A stretch of 62,128 nucleotides of DNA from Halocynthiibacter namhaensis (lineage in GTDB: Bacteria; Pseudomonadota; Alphaproteobacteria; Rhodobacterales; Rhodobacteraceae): NCBI RefSeq assembly GCF_000812685.1, contig NZ_JWIF01000017.1, forward strand, positions 1 through 62,128. Direction: 5' to 3'. Every line of letters begins with the position of its first letter. The stretch's first letter is position 1. A program made the position numbers and the translations under genes. Shown piece after piece: positions 27,077 to 35,782 of the stretch. Below the pieces are notes generated by a model. That model saw nothing but the letters and a program-made list of their open reading frames with translations. It did no database searches and was not told where the DNA came from.

Positions 27077-27176
27077 TTTGCGCTCCGTATGTAACTGTTG
27101 ACCACAGGAAACCCGGTGGGCGGGGCCAAAGCCCCGCCAGTAGCGACGCAGAATGTCGTTTTTTGCAATCAGATGG

Positions 27177-27872
27177 TCAGTCTTGTGCCAACCAAGCCGG
27201 AATGTGACTGATATCGGGCAAAACCACATCCGCAAATGGGGCAAGCTCAGGTGTTTCCGCAACACCGGTTAAAACCGCGATTGTGACCATCCCAGCGGCA
27301 CGCCCTGATTGCAGATCATGCAGGCTGTCACCCACCATGGCGCAGCGGGTGGGATCAACTCCGACATGTTTAGCGAATGCCAACAAGCCATCTGGCGCAG
27401 GTTTCGGGGTATAGCCGCTATCTGACCCAAGGATCATATCGAAATCCTCTCGCACACCCGCATGATTTAGATTCGCATATGCAGGTTCCAGCGTGTCATT
27501 GGTGCAGACCCCCAATTTCATCCCCATATCACGGAAAGTCTTCAGCAAGGGGGGCAAAGGGGTGACTTCAACTGGGACAACCTCTGTCGCGATTCTATTG
27601 ATGGTGTTGTACAGATCACCCGCATCAAAATCGGGCCGAGCCAACCGGACCTCTGCCACAATTTCATGTGGCGTGCCTGCAATCACAACGGAATCCGCTC
27701 GAAACTTCCCGGAGACCGAATCCACACCAAGGTGGTCGCCCAGCACTTTCGCTGCCTCAGGCGTTTCGGTGATTTCAGCCAGCGCGCGCACGGCCCACTG
27801 CCCCCATGTGCCTTCGAAATCGAAAAGCGTTCCATCTTTATCGAATAGCAATGCCCCAATATCGCGTGCCAT
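27177..27872 (-). CDS. HAD-family hydrolase, phosphoglycolate phosphatase-like
   Basis: A 231-residue HAD phosphatase with motif I DKDGTLFDFEGTWG, motif II VCTND, and motif IV VGDSLHDLQSGRAAG, plus a helical cap between motifs I and II. It resembles Gph-type phosphatases, but the substrate is uncertain. AAGGAGG precedes the ATG. Same strand as the MttB-like gene 100 bases downstream and divergent from the MarR gene. Confidence 0.87.
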   Translation of the reverse strand: MARDIGALLFDKDGTLFDFEGTWGQWAVRALAEITETPEAAKVLGDHLGVDSVSGKFRADSVVIAGTPHEIVAEVRLARPDFDAGDLYNTINRIATEVVPVEVTPLPPLLKTFRDMGMKLGVCTNDTLEPAYANLNHAGVREDFDMILGSDSGYTPKPAPDGLLAFAKHVGVDPTRCAMVGDSLHDLQSGRAAGMVTIAVLTGVAETPELAPFADVVLPDISHIPAWLAQD

Positions 27873-27967
27873 GTTGCCTCCTTCGTCGCTTTTAGGTGTG
27901 TTGTTTCAAAATTCTTAGGCTCTGCCCAGCGTAGACGCCAGAAAATTCTTGACGCGGCTCAAACAAA

Positions 27968-27980
27968 TTGACATTGTCAA
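27968..27980. promoter_or_regulatory. Candidate MarR operator
   Basis: Perfect dyad TTGACA-T-TGTCAA ending four bases before the chosen MarR start codon, in the gap between the HAD gene and the MarR gene. Such dyads next to MarR-type genes are commonly bound by their product. A third half-site-like TTGACA follows just inside the gene. Confidence 0.6.
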
Positions 27981-27984
27981 CTAC

Positions 27985-28434
27985 ATGATTGACACATACG
28001 ACCTACATGCCTCGTTGGGCTACCAAATGTCCGTAACCGCGCGCCTGCTGGAACGCGGCTTTGAAACACGTCTGAAGGAAATCGGACTGACGCGTATCAC
28101 ATGGTGTATTCTTCTGGCGGTCGGGCCGCAGAAGCTATCGCAACCCTCAGAAATCGCCGACTTTGTGGGTATCGATCGCACCGCCACCTCGCGTGCCTTG
28201 CGCCAAATGGAGGCCGCAGGCCTTATTGATCGCGCTACTGGCGACAAAGATAAACGTACCACTCTGGTAAAACTGACGCCGGCCGCGCATGAGAAGTTGA
28301 CCCAGTCCAGCGACCATGCGGCCGACAACGCCGCCCATTTCAACAATAAGCTAACACCGGAAGAAAGTGCCAATTTGCGCGTACTTCTAACCAAGTTGCG
28401 TGCGGATGAAGACGACCCGCTTCTACGCCTCTGA
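27985..28434 (+). CDS. MarR-family transcriptional regulator
   Basis: A winged-helix regulator of about 149 residues. The DNA-binding core is clear: LSQPSEIADFVGIDRTATSRALRQMEAAGLI with the wing RATGDKDKRTTLVKLT. MarR proteins usually sense aromatic ligands. The ATG at 27985 is preferred to a TTG 36 bases upstream, which would place the operator-like dyad inside the gene; neither has a strong ribosome site. The next gene, 34 bases downstream on the same strand, is a reductive dehalogenase, so control by a halogenated phenolic is plausible but inferred. Confidence 0.88.
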   Translation: MIDTYDLHASLGYQMSVTARLLERGFETRLKEIGLTRITWCILLAVGPQKLSQPSEIADFVGIDRTATSRALRQMEAAGLIDRATGDKDKRTTLVKLTPAAHEKLTQSSDHAADNAAHFNNKLTPEESANLRVLLTKLRADEDDPLLRL

Positions 28435-28468
28435 TCCCTTTCACATTCGCCAGCCGGAGACCACGTCC

Positions 28469-31400
28469 ATGGGCAAGCTCTTTTCCTATAAAAACCGTCC
28501 ATTCCACCAAGGTGCCTACCCGCTGGAAAAGTTGACCCATGTAGATAAAGTTGCTGGGGTCGCAGAATTGCCCTCGCAAATGGGCCTATCCTTCCGCCGC
28601 CCCGAGGACCCTTTGTCCATTGTGAATGCGATGCAGGAATATCAGGCCATGCTGGACGCAACGCGCGAAGGTCTGATCAAAAAGGAAATCGCTGAGATCC
28701 CGACAGATGCTGTGGAGCGCGCAAACCACATGAAATCTTTCGCCTATTTCTGTGACACCGCTATGGCTGGCATTTGCGAGATCCCGAAAGATGCTTGGCT
28801 TGAAGCACCCATCGCCAACCCCGACGTGCACCGCCTGGCGCAAAAACTTGAGACCATGCAAGTCAAGACCTTTGCCGCAGGTGTTGATGTTATCATGGCC
28901 GGTCTGCGTGAAGCATTGCGCACGCCAAACCCGGATTGCCAGCACCACACCCACGCGATCGTCTTGCTTTACGACCATCAACGGGACCCACGTGCAACCG
29001 AGGCCGGCAGCGATTGGATCAAGGACGCCCATGAACAACGCGCTTGCCTGCGCGGCATGGAAACCGCTGTAACGCTCGCCAGTTATATCCGCTCTTTGGG
29101 GCACGACGCCCGCGCTCATTCCGTGGCTGCAACAGATATTCACCTGAACCGTCTCGCCCTTGAAAGCGGTTTGGCTGCGATGGACAGCGGCGAGGTGGTG
29201 AACCCTTTCGTCGGCACTGATTTTACAATTTCAGTCGTGACCACAACCTTAGACATGGCCACTGATCTTCCTATTGAAGCTGGGCAAACCGGCGGCATGA
29301 GCTGGTCGAAGGGGTTTGGAAAGCAAGCCAAAAGCGCCAAAAACCGCGACCCCTATGCATCACGCGAGTTCCGCGATGGCCCGCACCCTTTTGAAACCCT
29401 CAAACGTGTCGAAACCCCTACCACCTATATCGACGCAGCCAACGTCGCGCGTGTACCAAAACGTGCCAATATGTTTGCGCGTGGGCTGTTCGGCGACATG
29501 GGTAAAAACGTGCAAGACGCCGGTAAAAATGGCAATTACGTGCGAAAATCCGCATCGGCCTTTGCCTTCCGCCCGTCCCTTGGCGCGTTCATCCTATTGC
29601 AAGACGGCGAGGCTGATGCGGTTCATCCTTCCACACTAAATCCAGACACCAACGCCGCCAACATCAAGGCCGCGTTATACTGGCTGGGGGTTGACGCCTG
29701 TGGTCTGTCCGCCTGCCCAGACTTCGCCTATTATAGCCACGATGCCGCGGGCGAAACCATCACCCCCTACCATCAAAACGCAATATCCATGATCATCGAT
29801 CAGGGCCATGAAACAATGGAGGGCGCATCCGGGGATGATTGGATCGGATGTGCACAAAGCATGCGTGCTTATCTGCGGTTTTCCCTGCTTGGGGGCGTGC
29901 TGGCCCAACACATTCGCCGCCTTGGATACACGGCGCGTGTACATTCTGTGATGGATGACGAAGTCCTGCACCCGCCTCTGTTGCTTCTTGCTGGGTTGGG
30001 CGAGGTGTCCCGCATTGGTGAAGTGATCCTTAATCCATTCCTTGGGCCACGCCTAAAATCAGGCATTGTCACCACCAACATGCCAATGACCCATGACAAG
30101 CCGATTGATTTCGGCCTGCAAAAATTCTGTGACGCCTGCAACAAATGTGCACGTGAATGCCCATCAGGCGCAATCACAGCCGGCCCCAAGCTGATGTTCA
30201 ACGGATATGAGATTTGGAAATCCGACAGCCAGAAATGCACGACCTATCGCGTGACCAATAAAAACGGTGCCATGTGTGGCCGCTGTATGAAGACATGCCC
30301 CTGGAACCTTGAGGGCCTGTTTAAGGAAGAACCCTTCCGCAAGCTTGCCATGGCCGCACCGGGATCCGCCAAAATGCTCGCCAAACTTGATGATTTCGTT
30401 GGCAATGGCGAAATTGTGCCCGGTAAGAAGTGGTGGTGGGATCTTGAGATGGTCGATGATGGGGCCTACCGAGCCCCCGCCGCCCCCGTGAACACACGTG
30501 GATTGCAAAAACACATTGATCTGAAATATGAAGACCAGACCCTCGCGGTCTACCCTGCCCCGCTTGCGCCGCCGCCTTGGGGATGGCCCTTCCCAATGGA
30601 TCGCGAAGCAGGCATCAAAGCCTATGAAGATATGGTCTCAGCGGATGAACATAAACTCCGCCGCATCAAAGGCGTCGCGCCCGAGCACATCTATACCGCA
30701 GATAAAATGGATGCGCCGGTGATCCAAGTGATCGTGTCCAAAGTTGATAAGATGACATCAGGTGTCACCAAGTATGAATTCTCGATGGCGGATGGATCAG
30801 ACATGCCGCCCGTCACCGCAGGCGCACATATCGACGTGGTCGTCGCCCCAGAATTCTTCCGCCAATATTCCCTTTCCGGCGACCCTGCGGATCGCAGCAA
30901 ATATCAGATCGCCGTATTGCGTGAAGATGAAGGGCGCGGTGGCTCTAAACTGATGCACCGGATCTTTGAAGAGGGTCGCAAGGTCTTCATCTCTAAACCC
31001 ATCAACCACTTCCCCTTGCAGGAGCGCGCCAGCTTCACGTTCCTGATGGGCGGCGGCATTGGCGTTACCCCGATGATCGCCATGGCACATCGGTTACATG
31101 CGTTGGGCAAGGAATTCACCCTGCATTATAGCTGTTCCAAACGTGATAACGCCGGTTTCCTGAATGATCTGGCCAATATGCCTTGGGCAGACCGTGTACA
31201 TCTACATTTCTCTGATGAAGACACACGCGCAGATCTGAACGCCTTGCTGCAATATCGCGATGGGATGCACGCCTATACCTGTGGACCAGAGGTATACATG
31301 GCTGCGGTCATGGGGGCTGCCGAGGCTGGCGGTTTCCCCGAAGATCACCGCCATCTGGAATATTTCGCCGTACCCGAAGCGCCAGAGTATGAAAATCACG

Positions 31401-31663
31401 ACTTCACATTGAAGCTTGTAAAATCCGGCAAGGTGGTTGAGGTGAAAGCCGACGAAGCCCCCACCGACGCAATCTTAGCAGCAGGCGTGCATATCGACGT
31501 GAAATGTTCCGACGGTCTTTGCGGCGTGTGCAAATGCGGATTGATCGCAGGCGAGGTCGAACACAGGGATTTCGTGCTCTCGAATAAGGACCGCGAAACC
31601 TCAGTGATCCTCTGCCAGTCACGGGCGGCGAAACCCGGTGGAACGCTGGAAGTTGACCTATAA
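28469..31663 (+). CDS. Self-sufficient reductive dehalogenase: RdhA fused to flavin reductase and 2Fe-2S ferredoxin
   Basis: A 1064-residue fusion. Residues about 183-273 and 457-549 are recognisable copies of the same nitroreductase/BluB-like RdhA fold; only the second is followed by iron-sulfur motifs. These are C554-C557-C560-C564 (CDACNKCARECP) and C603-C606-C610, with a likely fourth ligand at C590 or the preceding motif, giving two 4Fe-4S clusters. A phthalate-dioxygenase-reductase-like module follows: flavin motif RQYSLSG (798-804) and nucleotide motif GGGIGVTPM (861-869). Then a plant-type 2Fe-2S ferredoxin (C1013, C1018, C1021, C1049). No Tat signal and no rdhB gene, so this is the cytoplasmic, cobalamin-dependent, NAD(P)H-driven catabolic type that removes halogen from bromo- or chlorophenols. 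The ATG at 28469 has GGAG upstream. Substrate and cobalamin are inferred from the family. Confidence 0.87.
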   Translation: MGKLFSYKNRPFHQGAYPLEKLTHVDKVAGVAELPSQMGLSFRRPEDPLSIVNAMQEYQAMLDATREGLIKKEIAEIPTDAVERANHMKSFAYFCDTAMAGICEIPKDAWLEAPIANPDVHRLAQKLETMQVKTFAAGVDVIMAGLREALRTPNPDCQHHTHAIVLLYDHQRDPRATEAGSDWIKDAHEQRACLRGMETAVTLASYIRSLGHDARAHSVAATDIHLNRLALESGLAAMDSGEVVNPFVGTDFTISVVTTTLDMATDLPIEAGQTGGMSWSKGFGKQAKSAKNRDPYASREFRDGPHPFETLKRVETPTTYIDAANVARVPKRANMFARGLFGDMGKNVQDAGKNGNYVRKSASAFAFRPSLGAFILLQDGEADAVHPSTLNPDTNAANIKAALYWLGVDACGLSACPDFAYYSHDAAGETITPYHQNAISMIIDQGHETMEGASGDDWIGCAQSMRAYLRFSLLGGVLAQHIRRLGYTARVHSVMDDEVLHPPLLLLAGLGEVSRIGEVILNPFLGPRLKSGIVTTNMPMTHDKPIDFGLQKFCDACNKCARECPSGAITAGPKLMFNGYEIWKSDSQKCTTYRVTNKNGAMCGRCMKTCPWNLEGLFKEEPFRKLAMAAPGSAKMLAKLDDFVGNGEIVPGKKWWWDLEMVDDGAYRAPAAPVNTRGLQKHIDLKYEDQTLAVYPAPLAPPPWGWPFPMDREAGIKAYEDMVSADEHKLRRIKGVAPEHIYTADKMDAPVIQVIVSKVDKMTSGVTKYEFSMADGSDMPPVTAGAHIDVVVAPEFFRQYSLSGDPADRSKYQIAVLREDEGRGGSKLMHRIFEEGRKVFISKPINHFPLQERASFTFLMGGGIGVTPMIAMAHRLHALGKEFTLHYSCSKRDNAGFLNDLANMPWADRVHLHFSDEDTRADLNALLQYRDGMHAYTCGPEVYMAAVMGAAEAGGFPEDHRHLEYFAVPEAPEYENHDFTLKLVKSGKVVEVKADEAPTDAILAAGVHIDVKCSDGLCGVCKCGLIAGEVEHRDFVLSNKDRETSVILCQSRAAKPGGTLEVDL

Positions 31664-31710
31664 TGACAGGAATCACCTGGAAAAGAGGTTACCCATATCT
31701 GGTGAATTGA

Positions 31711-31995
31711 TCAGGTCCAGTTAATCATTTCACCACCAGGTAAGGCCATTCGTGCTTGCATCAGGGCGTCATACGGCGCCCCGATCGCGTCACAGGCTTG
31801 CTTAATCCAAGCGTCATCCATCAGTAAAAAATCCAAAACGGATCCTAAAAACTCAGCGTTTCCAGCCTGTTGACGCAAATCATCCTCAGACGCACCAGAT
31901 GACCCTAAGAAGGTCGGCAGCAAGTCGTCGTTTGTCACGATCCAAGCCAATATCTGCAACCCAATCGTCTCGGCTGATTCTCGCGTCATCGTCAT
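31711..31995 (-). CDS. DUF3572-family protein
   Basis: A 94-residue acidic cytoplasmic protein (AETIGLQILAWIVTNDDLLPTFLG, then LDFLLMDDAWIKQACDA) matching DUF3572, an alphaproteobacterial family of unknown function. It is divergent from pleD across 84 bases; the same DUF3572-pleD neighbourhood is usual in Rhodobacterales. AAGGG precedes the ATG. Confidence 0.85.
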   Translation of the reverse strand: MTMTRESAETIGLQILAWIVTNDDLLPTFLGSSGASEDDLRQQAGNAEFLGSVLDFLLMDDAWIKQACDAIGAPYDALMQARMALPGGEMINWT

Positions 31996-32079
31996 TTCGT
32001 TAACCCTTGTGAAAGTATTTTTTAAGTATTCTGGCTAACAACAGAAGAACAGGCAATTCTACCCAGCGAGGGGGGAAAT

Positions 32080-33495
32080 ATGGCAGGACAGATCCTCATA
32101 GTTGACGATGTTGCGACCAACCGCATCATGCTCAAGGTCCGTCTCACTGGTGCCTGCTATGACGTTTTGCAAGCGGGCACCGGGCAAGATGCACTGTCGA
32201 TGGCCCAGCGTGAACGCCCAGACCTGATTATCTTAGATTATGATCTGCCCGACATTTCCGGCACTGAGATCTGTGAAAGACTCAGCAACGATCCCATAAC
32301 CCGCGACATCCCCGTGGTGATGGCCATTGCCCAAATTGACCATGAAACGCGGATCTCGGCATTGCGTGCTGGCGCGGAAGATTACCTCACCAAGCCCTTC
32401 GATGAAATGACACTGCTCGCGCGGGTGCGCAGCCTGTTGCGCGCACGCCAAACAGAGAAGGAATTGCGTTTGCGGGATGATACGTCACGTGAACTTGGCT
32501 TCGCTGAGGCCCCCCCGGTGTTTATCAAACCCGCAGAAGTTGCCCTTATCGGCGGATGCCCGGATGCCGTTTCATGGAAGACCGCGCTTGGCCTCGCTGG
32601 ATGTCGTCACCGCATCCGCATCGTTGCACCGGAAGACGCCTTGGCCTGGCCTACACCGAAAAAATCAACCGACCACCAAAAAACCGAAAACCAAACCCCC
32701 GACATATTCATCATTCCTGGCGACCTTGAGCGCCAAGATGGGGGGCTACGTCTGCTCTCTGAATTGCGGTCACGGGCCGCCACGCGCCACGCAGGCATCA
32801 TCATGATGCTGCACCCAAATGCCCAGCAACAAGCCATCATTGCCTTAGATCTTGGTGCAAATGATTTGATGGCGGGCACATTTGACGCGGAAGAACTTAA
32901 GGTGCGCCTTGATGCATTGGCCACACGCAAGCGTCGTTCTGACCAACTGCGCAACTCTGTTCGTGATCGGCTGCGTCTTGCCATGCAAGACCCACTGACA
33001 GGTCTATTTAACCGCCGTTATGCCTTCACGCATTTGGCGCGTATCAGCGACCATGCCGATAATTCGGGCAACCCTTTTGCGGTGATGATGCTCGATATTG
33101 ATCGTTTCAAACAGGTGAATGACACTTGGGGGCACCAAGTGGGTGACAAAGTGCTGTGTGGTGTTGCAAAACGCCTGCAAGAAAACATGCGAGACGTAGA
33201 TCTTGTGGCCCGCATCGGTGGCGAAGAATTTCTAGTGGCAATGCCTGACACCAACTTGGACCAAGCCCGCTTGGCCGCAGAACGCATACGCAGCTTGGTA
33301 GAAGAAATCCCCGTCGTCATCGGCGCTGATGTACCGCCCATCCATGTTACGCTGTCCATCGGCGTATCGATAGGCGGGGTAAACGACGGCGTTTCACATC
33401 AACCCGAAAACCTGATGATGCTCGCCGATCAGGCGTTATATGCTTCCAAAAACCAAGGGCGCAACACTGTCAGCTTCAACCTGACCGCCGCGTAA
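32080..33495 (+). CDS. pleD: PleD-family response regulator, diguanylate cyclase
   Basis: A 471-residue protein with the PleD architecture: a first receiver with phospho-aspartate in LIILDYDLPDISG and conserved K in TKPF; a second, degenerate receiver (about residues 150-285); and a C-terminal GGDEF domain with active motif GGEEF and an I-site RDVD five residues before it. Phosphorylation would promote dimerisation and c-di-GMP synthesis. A GAGGGGGG ribosome site precedes the ATG. Confidence 0.94.
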   Translation: MAGQILIVDDVATNRIMLKVRLTGACYDVLQAGTGQDALSMAQRERPDLIILDYDLPDISGTEICERLSNDPITRDIPVVMAIAQIDHETRISALRAGAEDYLTKPFDEMTLLARVRSLLRARQTEKELRLRDDTSRELGFAEAPPVFIKPAEVALIGGCPDAVSWKTALGLAGCRHRIRIVAPEDALAWPTPKKSTDHQKTENQTPDIFIIPGDLERQDGGLRLLSELRSRAATRHAGIIMMLHPNAQQQAIIALDLGANDLMAGTFDAEELKVRLDALATRKRRSDQLRNSVRDRLRLAMQDPLTGLFNRRYAFTHLARISDHADNSGNPFAVMMLDIDRFKQVNDTWGHQVGDKVLCGVAKRLQENMRDVDLVARIGGEEFLVAMPDTNLDQARLAAERIRSLVEEIPVVIGADVPPIHVTLSIGVSIGGVNDGVSHQPENLMMLADQALYASKNQGRNTVSFNLTAA

Positions 33496-33498
33496 ATC

Positions 33499-33984
33499 TT
33501 AGTGTTTCCGCCGGCGACGACGTTCCGTAAGGCGTTTCACCTCCGACGCGTAGGTCGCACGTTCGGCATCCGACATCTCAGAGATCACTGACGCAAGTGC
33601 GGCTGCACCACGTTGCATGCGGTCCCCCCCATCCCTGTGTTGCATAGCGATAAGTTCTTCAAATGCCACTGCGTCAAAAGTTTCGTCTTCCAACAATGAC
33701 ATCAGCATGTCCGCGTGTTCGCGCCTGCTCATCTGAGCCCGTGAGCGATCATGGTCAAAGCTTGTACGCAACTGTGCACGCCGATCAGCGGGAAGTGCCC
33801 GAATAAGCGTAAACGCCTGAGCCCCCGGCCGCCCACGATCATCGCCATGTCCGTTCCAACGCCAAGCCATCGCACCAACGGCCGCAATAATGAGAAAGTT
33901 CAGCGACAGCGAAAGCGCGAAAACTAGTTTTATCCAACGACGCATGCCTCGCTCTGAACCGGGTTTTGCTGCTTCATTCGCCAT
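33499..33984 (-). CDS. CpxP/heavy-metal-sensor-like periplasmic protein
   Basis: A 161-residue protein with one N-terminal membrane anchor (about residues 18-42) and a helical, arginine- and methionine-rich periplasmic domain with LPADRRAQLR and DAERATYASEVKRL, resembling the Spy/CpxP and periplasmic heavy-metal-sensor families. It starts one base after the stop of the anti-sigma candidate with AGGAGGAAGG in front, so it is the last gene of the ECF operon. Probably a periplasmic chaperone or stress sensor; the metal link is inferred. Confidence 0.72.
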   Translation of the reverse strand: MANEAAKPGSERGMRRWIKLVFALSLSLNFLIIAAVGAMAWRWNGHGDDRGRPGAQAFTLIRALPADRRAQLRTSFDHDRSRAQMSRREHADMLMSLLEDETFDAVAFEELIAMQHRDGGDRMQRGAAALASVISEMSDAERATYASEVKRLTERRRRRKH

Positions 33985-33985
33985 A

Positions 33986-34399
33986 TTATCCTTCCTCCTG
34001 TAAACTATCGAAACCCGTCGCGAAGCCAAATGCCTCGACCAAAGCTGTGCTTTCTGTATCCGCCAACGCAAGCGGCGCAAGATCCGTCAGCCCCGCCGGT
34101 GGGGTCATACCGATCCAAATGCCGGCCAACGTCGCAACAGCCATTCCAGCAAACGAAGGCCAGCCTCCGATCGCATCGGAAAATGCGCGCAACCACGAAC
34201 GGCGCGGTGCCAATTCTGATGCTGCTGTGGTTTCCGGCACCGCCAACAGGTCATCCTGGGCGTCAAACGCATCGGCCATCATTCGCGCCATGAAGCCATC
34301 ATTCTGGGCGTCGTCCAAGTCAACTGAACGTGCAGACTGAAACAAATCGTCAAGAAAAGCCTCATCTGTGATCGACGCTATTTCTGTTTTGTCAGTCAT
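33986..34399 (-). CDS. Putative membrane-anchored anti-sigma factor
   Basis: A 137-residue acidic protein with one predicted membrane helix (about residues 84-104, SFAGMAVATLAGIWIG). The N-terminal cytoplasmic half contains short helices, and the C-terminal tail is periplasmic. I do not recognise a named anti-sigma family. The inference comes from position: its ATG lies a few bases before the sigma-gene stop, so the two are coupled, and topology fits an anti-sigma factor. No zinc-binding HxxxCxxC motif is present. Confidence 0.6.
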   Translation of the reverse strand: MTDKTEIASITDEAFLDDLFQSARSVDLDDAQNDGFMARMMADAFDAQDDLLAVPETTAASELAPRRSWLRAFSDAIGGWPSFAGMAVATLAGIWIGMTPPAGLTDLAPLALADTESTALVEAFGFATGFDSLQEEG

Positions 34400-34985
34400 C
34401 TCGGAACCCCAGTTCATCTTGTTTGCCAACCAATTGCGCGGCCAGCGCCCGTTTTCCTCGTGCCGTTAAACTTTCAACGGCTTCAACTCCAACCCCAAGT
34501 GCCGCAGCAATTTCGGGATTCGAATAACCTTCAATATGGCGCATTTCTACAGCCAATCTCTGACGTTCTGGCAATCTACCAAGCGCGTCATATAACGCGT
34601 AAAGGCGGGCGTTGTGTTGTAACTTCGCCTCAGCACCATCAGAAGATTCTGTGGCGGGTTCAGGTAGATCATCTGTGCCTTGGCCCGTCTCTTTCTGCTT
34701 GCGATACCAGTCGACACACAGATTTGACACCACCTGATATAGCCAGGTCGAAATCCGTGCACGCCCTTTTTCCCAATCACCTGAGATCTTCCAAAGACGC
34801 AATAAGGCCTCTTGCGCGATGTCTTCCGCAACAGACCGATTGCCGATCTTGCGCATAGCAAAACTCAAACTGATCGGCGCAAAGCGCTGTGTTAACACAC
34901 GGGCAGCCGTGCGGTCACCGGCGGCAAATTTGGCCAACAGCATCGCTTCGTCTTCCGGTGTTGTGCAATCAAACGGCATCGTCAT
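34392..34985 (-). CDS. ECF-type RNA polymerase sigma factor
   Basis: A 197-residue sigma-70 factor with region 2 (DIAQEALLRLWKISGDWEKGRARISTWLYQVV) and region 4 (LGRLPERQRLAVEMRHIEGYSNPEIAAALGVGVEAVESLTARGKRAL). Regions 1 and 3 are missing, as in the extracytoplasmic-function class. The second ATG (34979) is better spaced from AGGA. It is followed by the coupled anti-sigma candidate and CpxP-like gene and preceded by an EF-hand gene, all on one strand. Confidence 0.92.
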   Translation of the reverse strand: MTMPFDCTTPEDEAMLLAKFAAGDRTAARVLTQRFAPISLSFAMRKIGNRSVAEDIAQEALLRLWKISGDWEKGRARISTWLYQVVSNLCVDWYRKQKETGQGTDDLPEPATESSDGAEAKLQHNARLYALYDALGRLPERQRLAVEMRHIEGYSNPEIAAALGVGVEAVESLTARGKRALAAQLVGKQDELGFRDD

Positions 34986-35055
34986 TCCTAGATGCTAACC
35001 CGTACATAATACCTGTGCAAATCTTCCCCCAGCAGCGCTGGGGGAAGAAGCAAGA

Positions 35056-35601
35056 TCAGTTATCGCCGTGGTGTCCATGCCGACCGCGACGGCTTTGCAT
35101 ATGCTCTTTCGCCGCTTCGAATTCAGCGACCGAAATCGTACCATTGTTGTCCTCGTCGAAACGATCCATCATGCTTTCATGATCGCCACCGCGTTTACCG
35201 CGACGACCTTCACCACGCTCGGGCATCTCATCCATCGACAGCAGGCCATCGTTGTTTTCGTCAAAACGCTCAATCATGCGCGTTGTGCGACGTGATGCAC
35301 GCTTCCCTGCAGCTTCTGACAATTCTTCGGCGCTCAGCAAGCCGTCACTGTTGGTGTCCGCGGATGAAAACCGCTCGGCCTTGCGTGCCGCATGGAAGGT
35401 TGCAAATTCCTCAGAGGTGATTTCGCCATTACCATCCGCATCGATCGCTTCAAATTCAATCGCCGGGCGTTGGCCGTCGCCATGACCGGAAGACAACGCA
35501 GGCGCAACGGATGTCAGTGTCAAACCCGCAGCGATGGCTCCCATCGTCAGGATCATCTTCGCATGTTCAGTCGCAGTCTGTTTTTGTGTCGCACGTTTCA
35601 T
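35056..35601 (-). CDS. Secreted EF-hand calcium-binding protein
   Basis: A 181-residue protein with a signal peptide (cleavage near ALS-SG) followed by four EF-hand loops: DADGNGEITSEEF, DTNSDGLLSAEEL, DENNDGLLSMDEM and DEDNNGTISVAEF, each with the D-x-D/N-x-D/N-G pattern. The linker and C-terminus are basic and histidine-rich. The start at 35601 has AAAGG upstream. It lies 70 bases before the ECF sigma gene, so calcium or another divalent metal in the periplasm may be linked to that system. Confidence 0.88.
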   Translation of the reverse strand: MKRATQKQTATEHAKMILTMGAIAAGLTLTSVAPALSSGHGDGQRPAIEFEAIDADGNGEITSEEFATFHAARKAERFSSADTNSDGLLSAEELSEAAGKRASRRTTRMIERFDENNDGLLSMDEMPERGEGRRGKRGGDHESMMDRFDEDNNGTISVAEFEAAKEHMQSRRGRHGHHGDN

Positions 35602-35782
35602 ATCGTAACCTTTCATTTCAACAACGCCTTGTGACGTTTCAAAGGTAAAACGCGGCCCCACCGAATTTCCGTCGTTAAAAGTCAAAATTAATTTCTAGCC
35701 CCTGCGACATTGGCGACCTTAGCTATTCCAGCGACTATAGCCTATATGACCCATTAGCTTATTAATCTGTTAGGAAACGCGA

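Noticed and set aside
28469-31663. Respiratory, membrane-anchored reductive dehalogenase
   Set aside because: There is no twin-arginine signal and no rdhB anchor gene; the fused reductase points to the cytoplasmic catabolic type.
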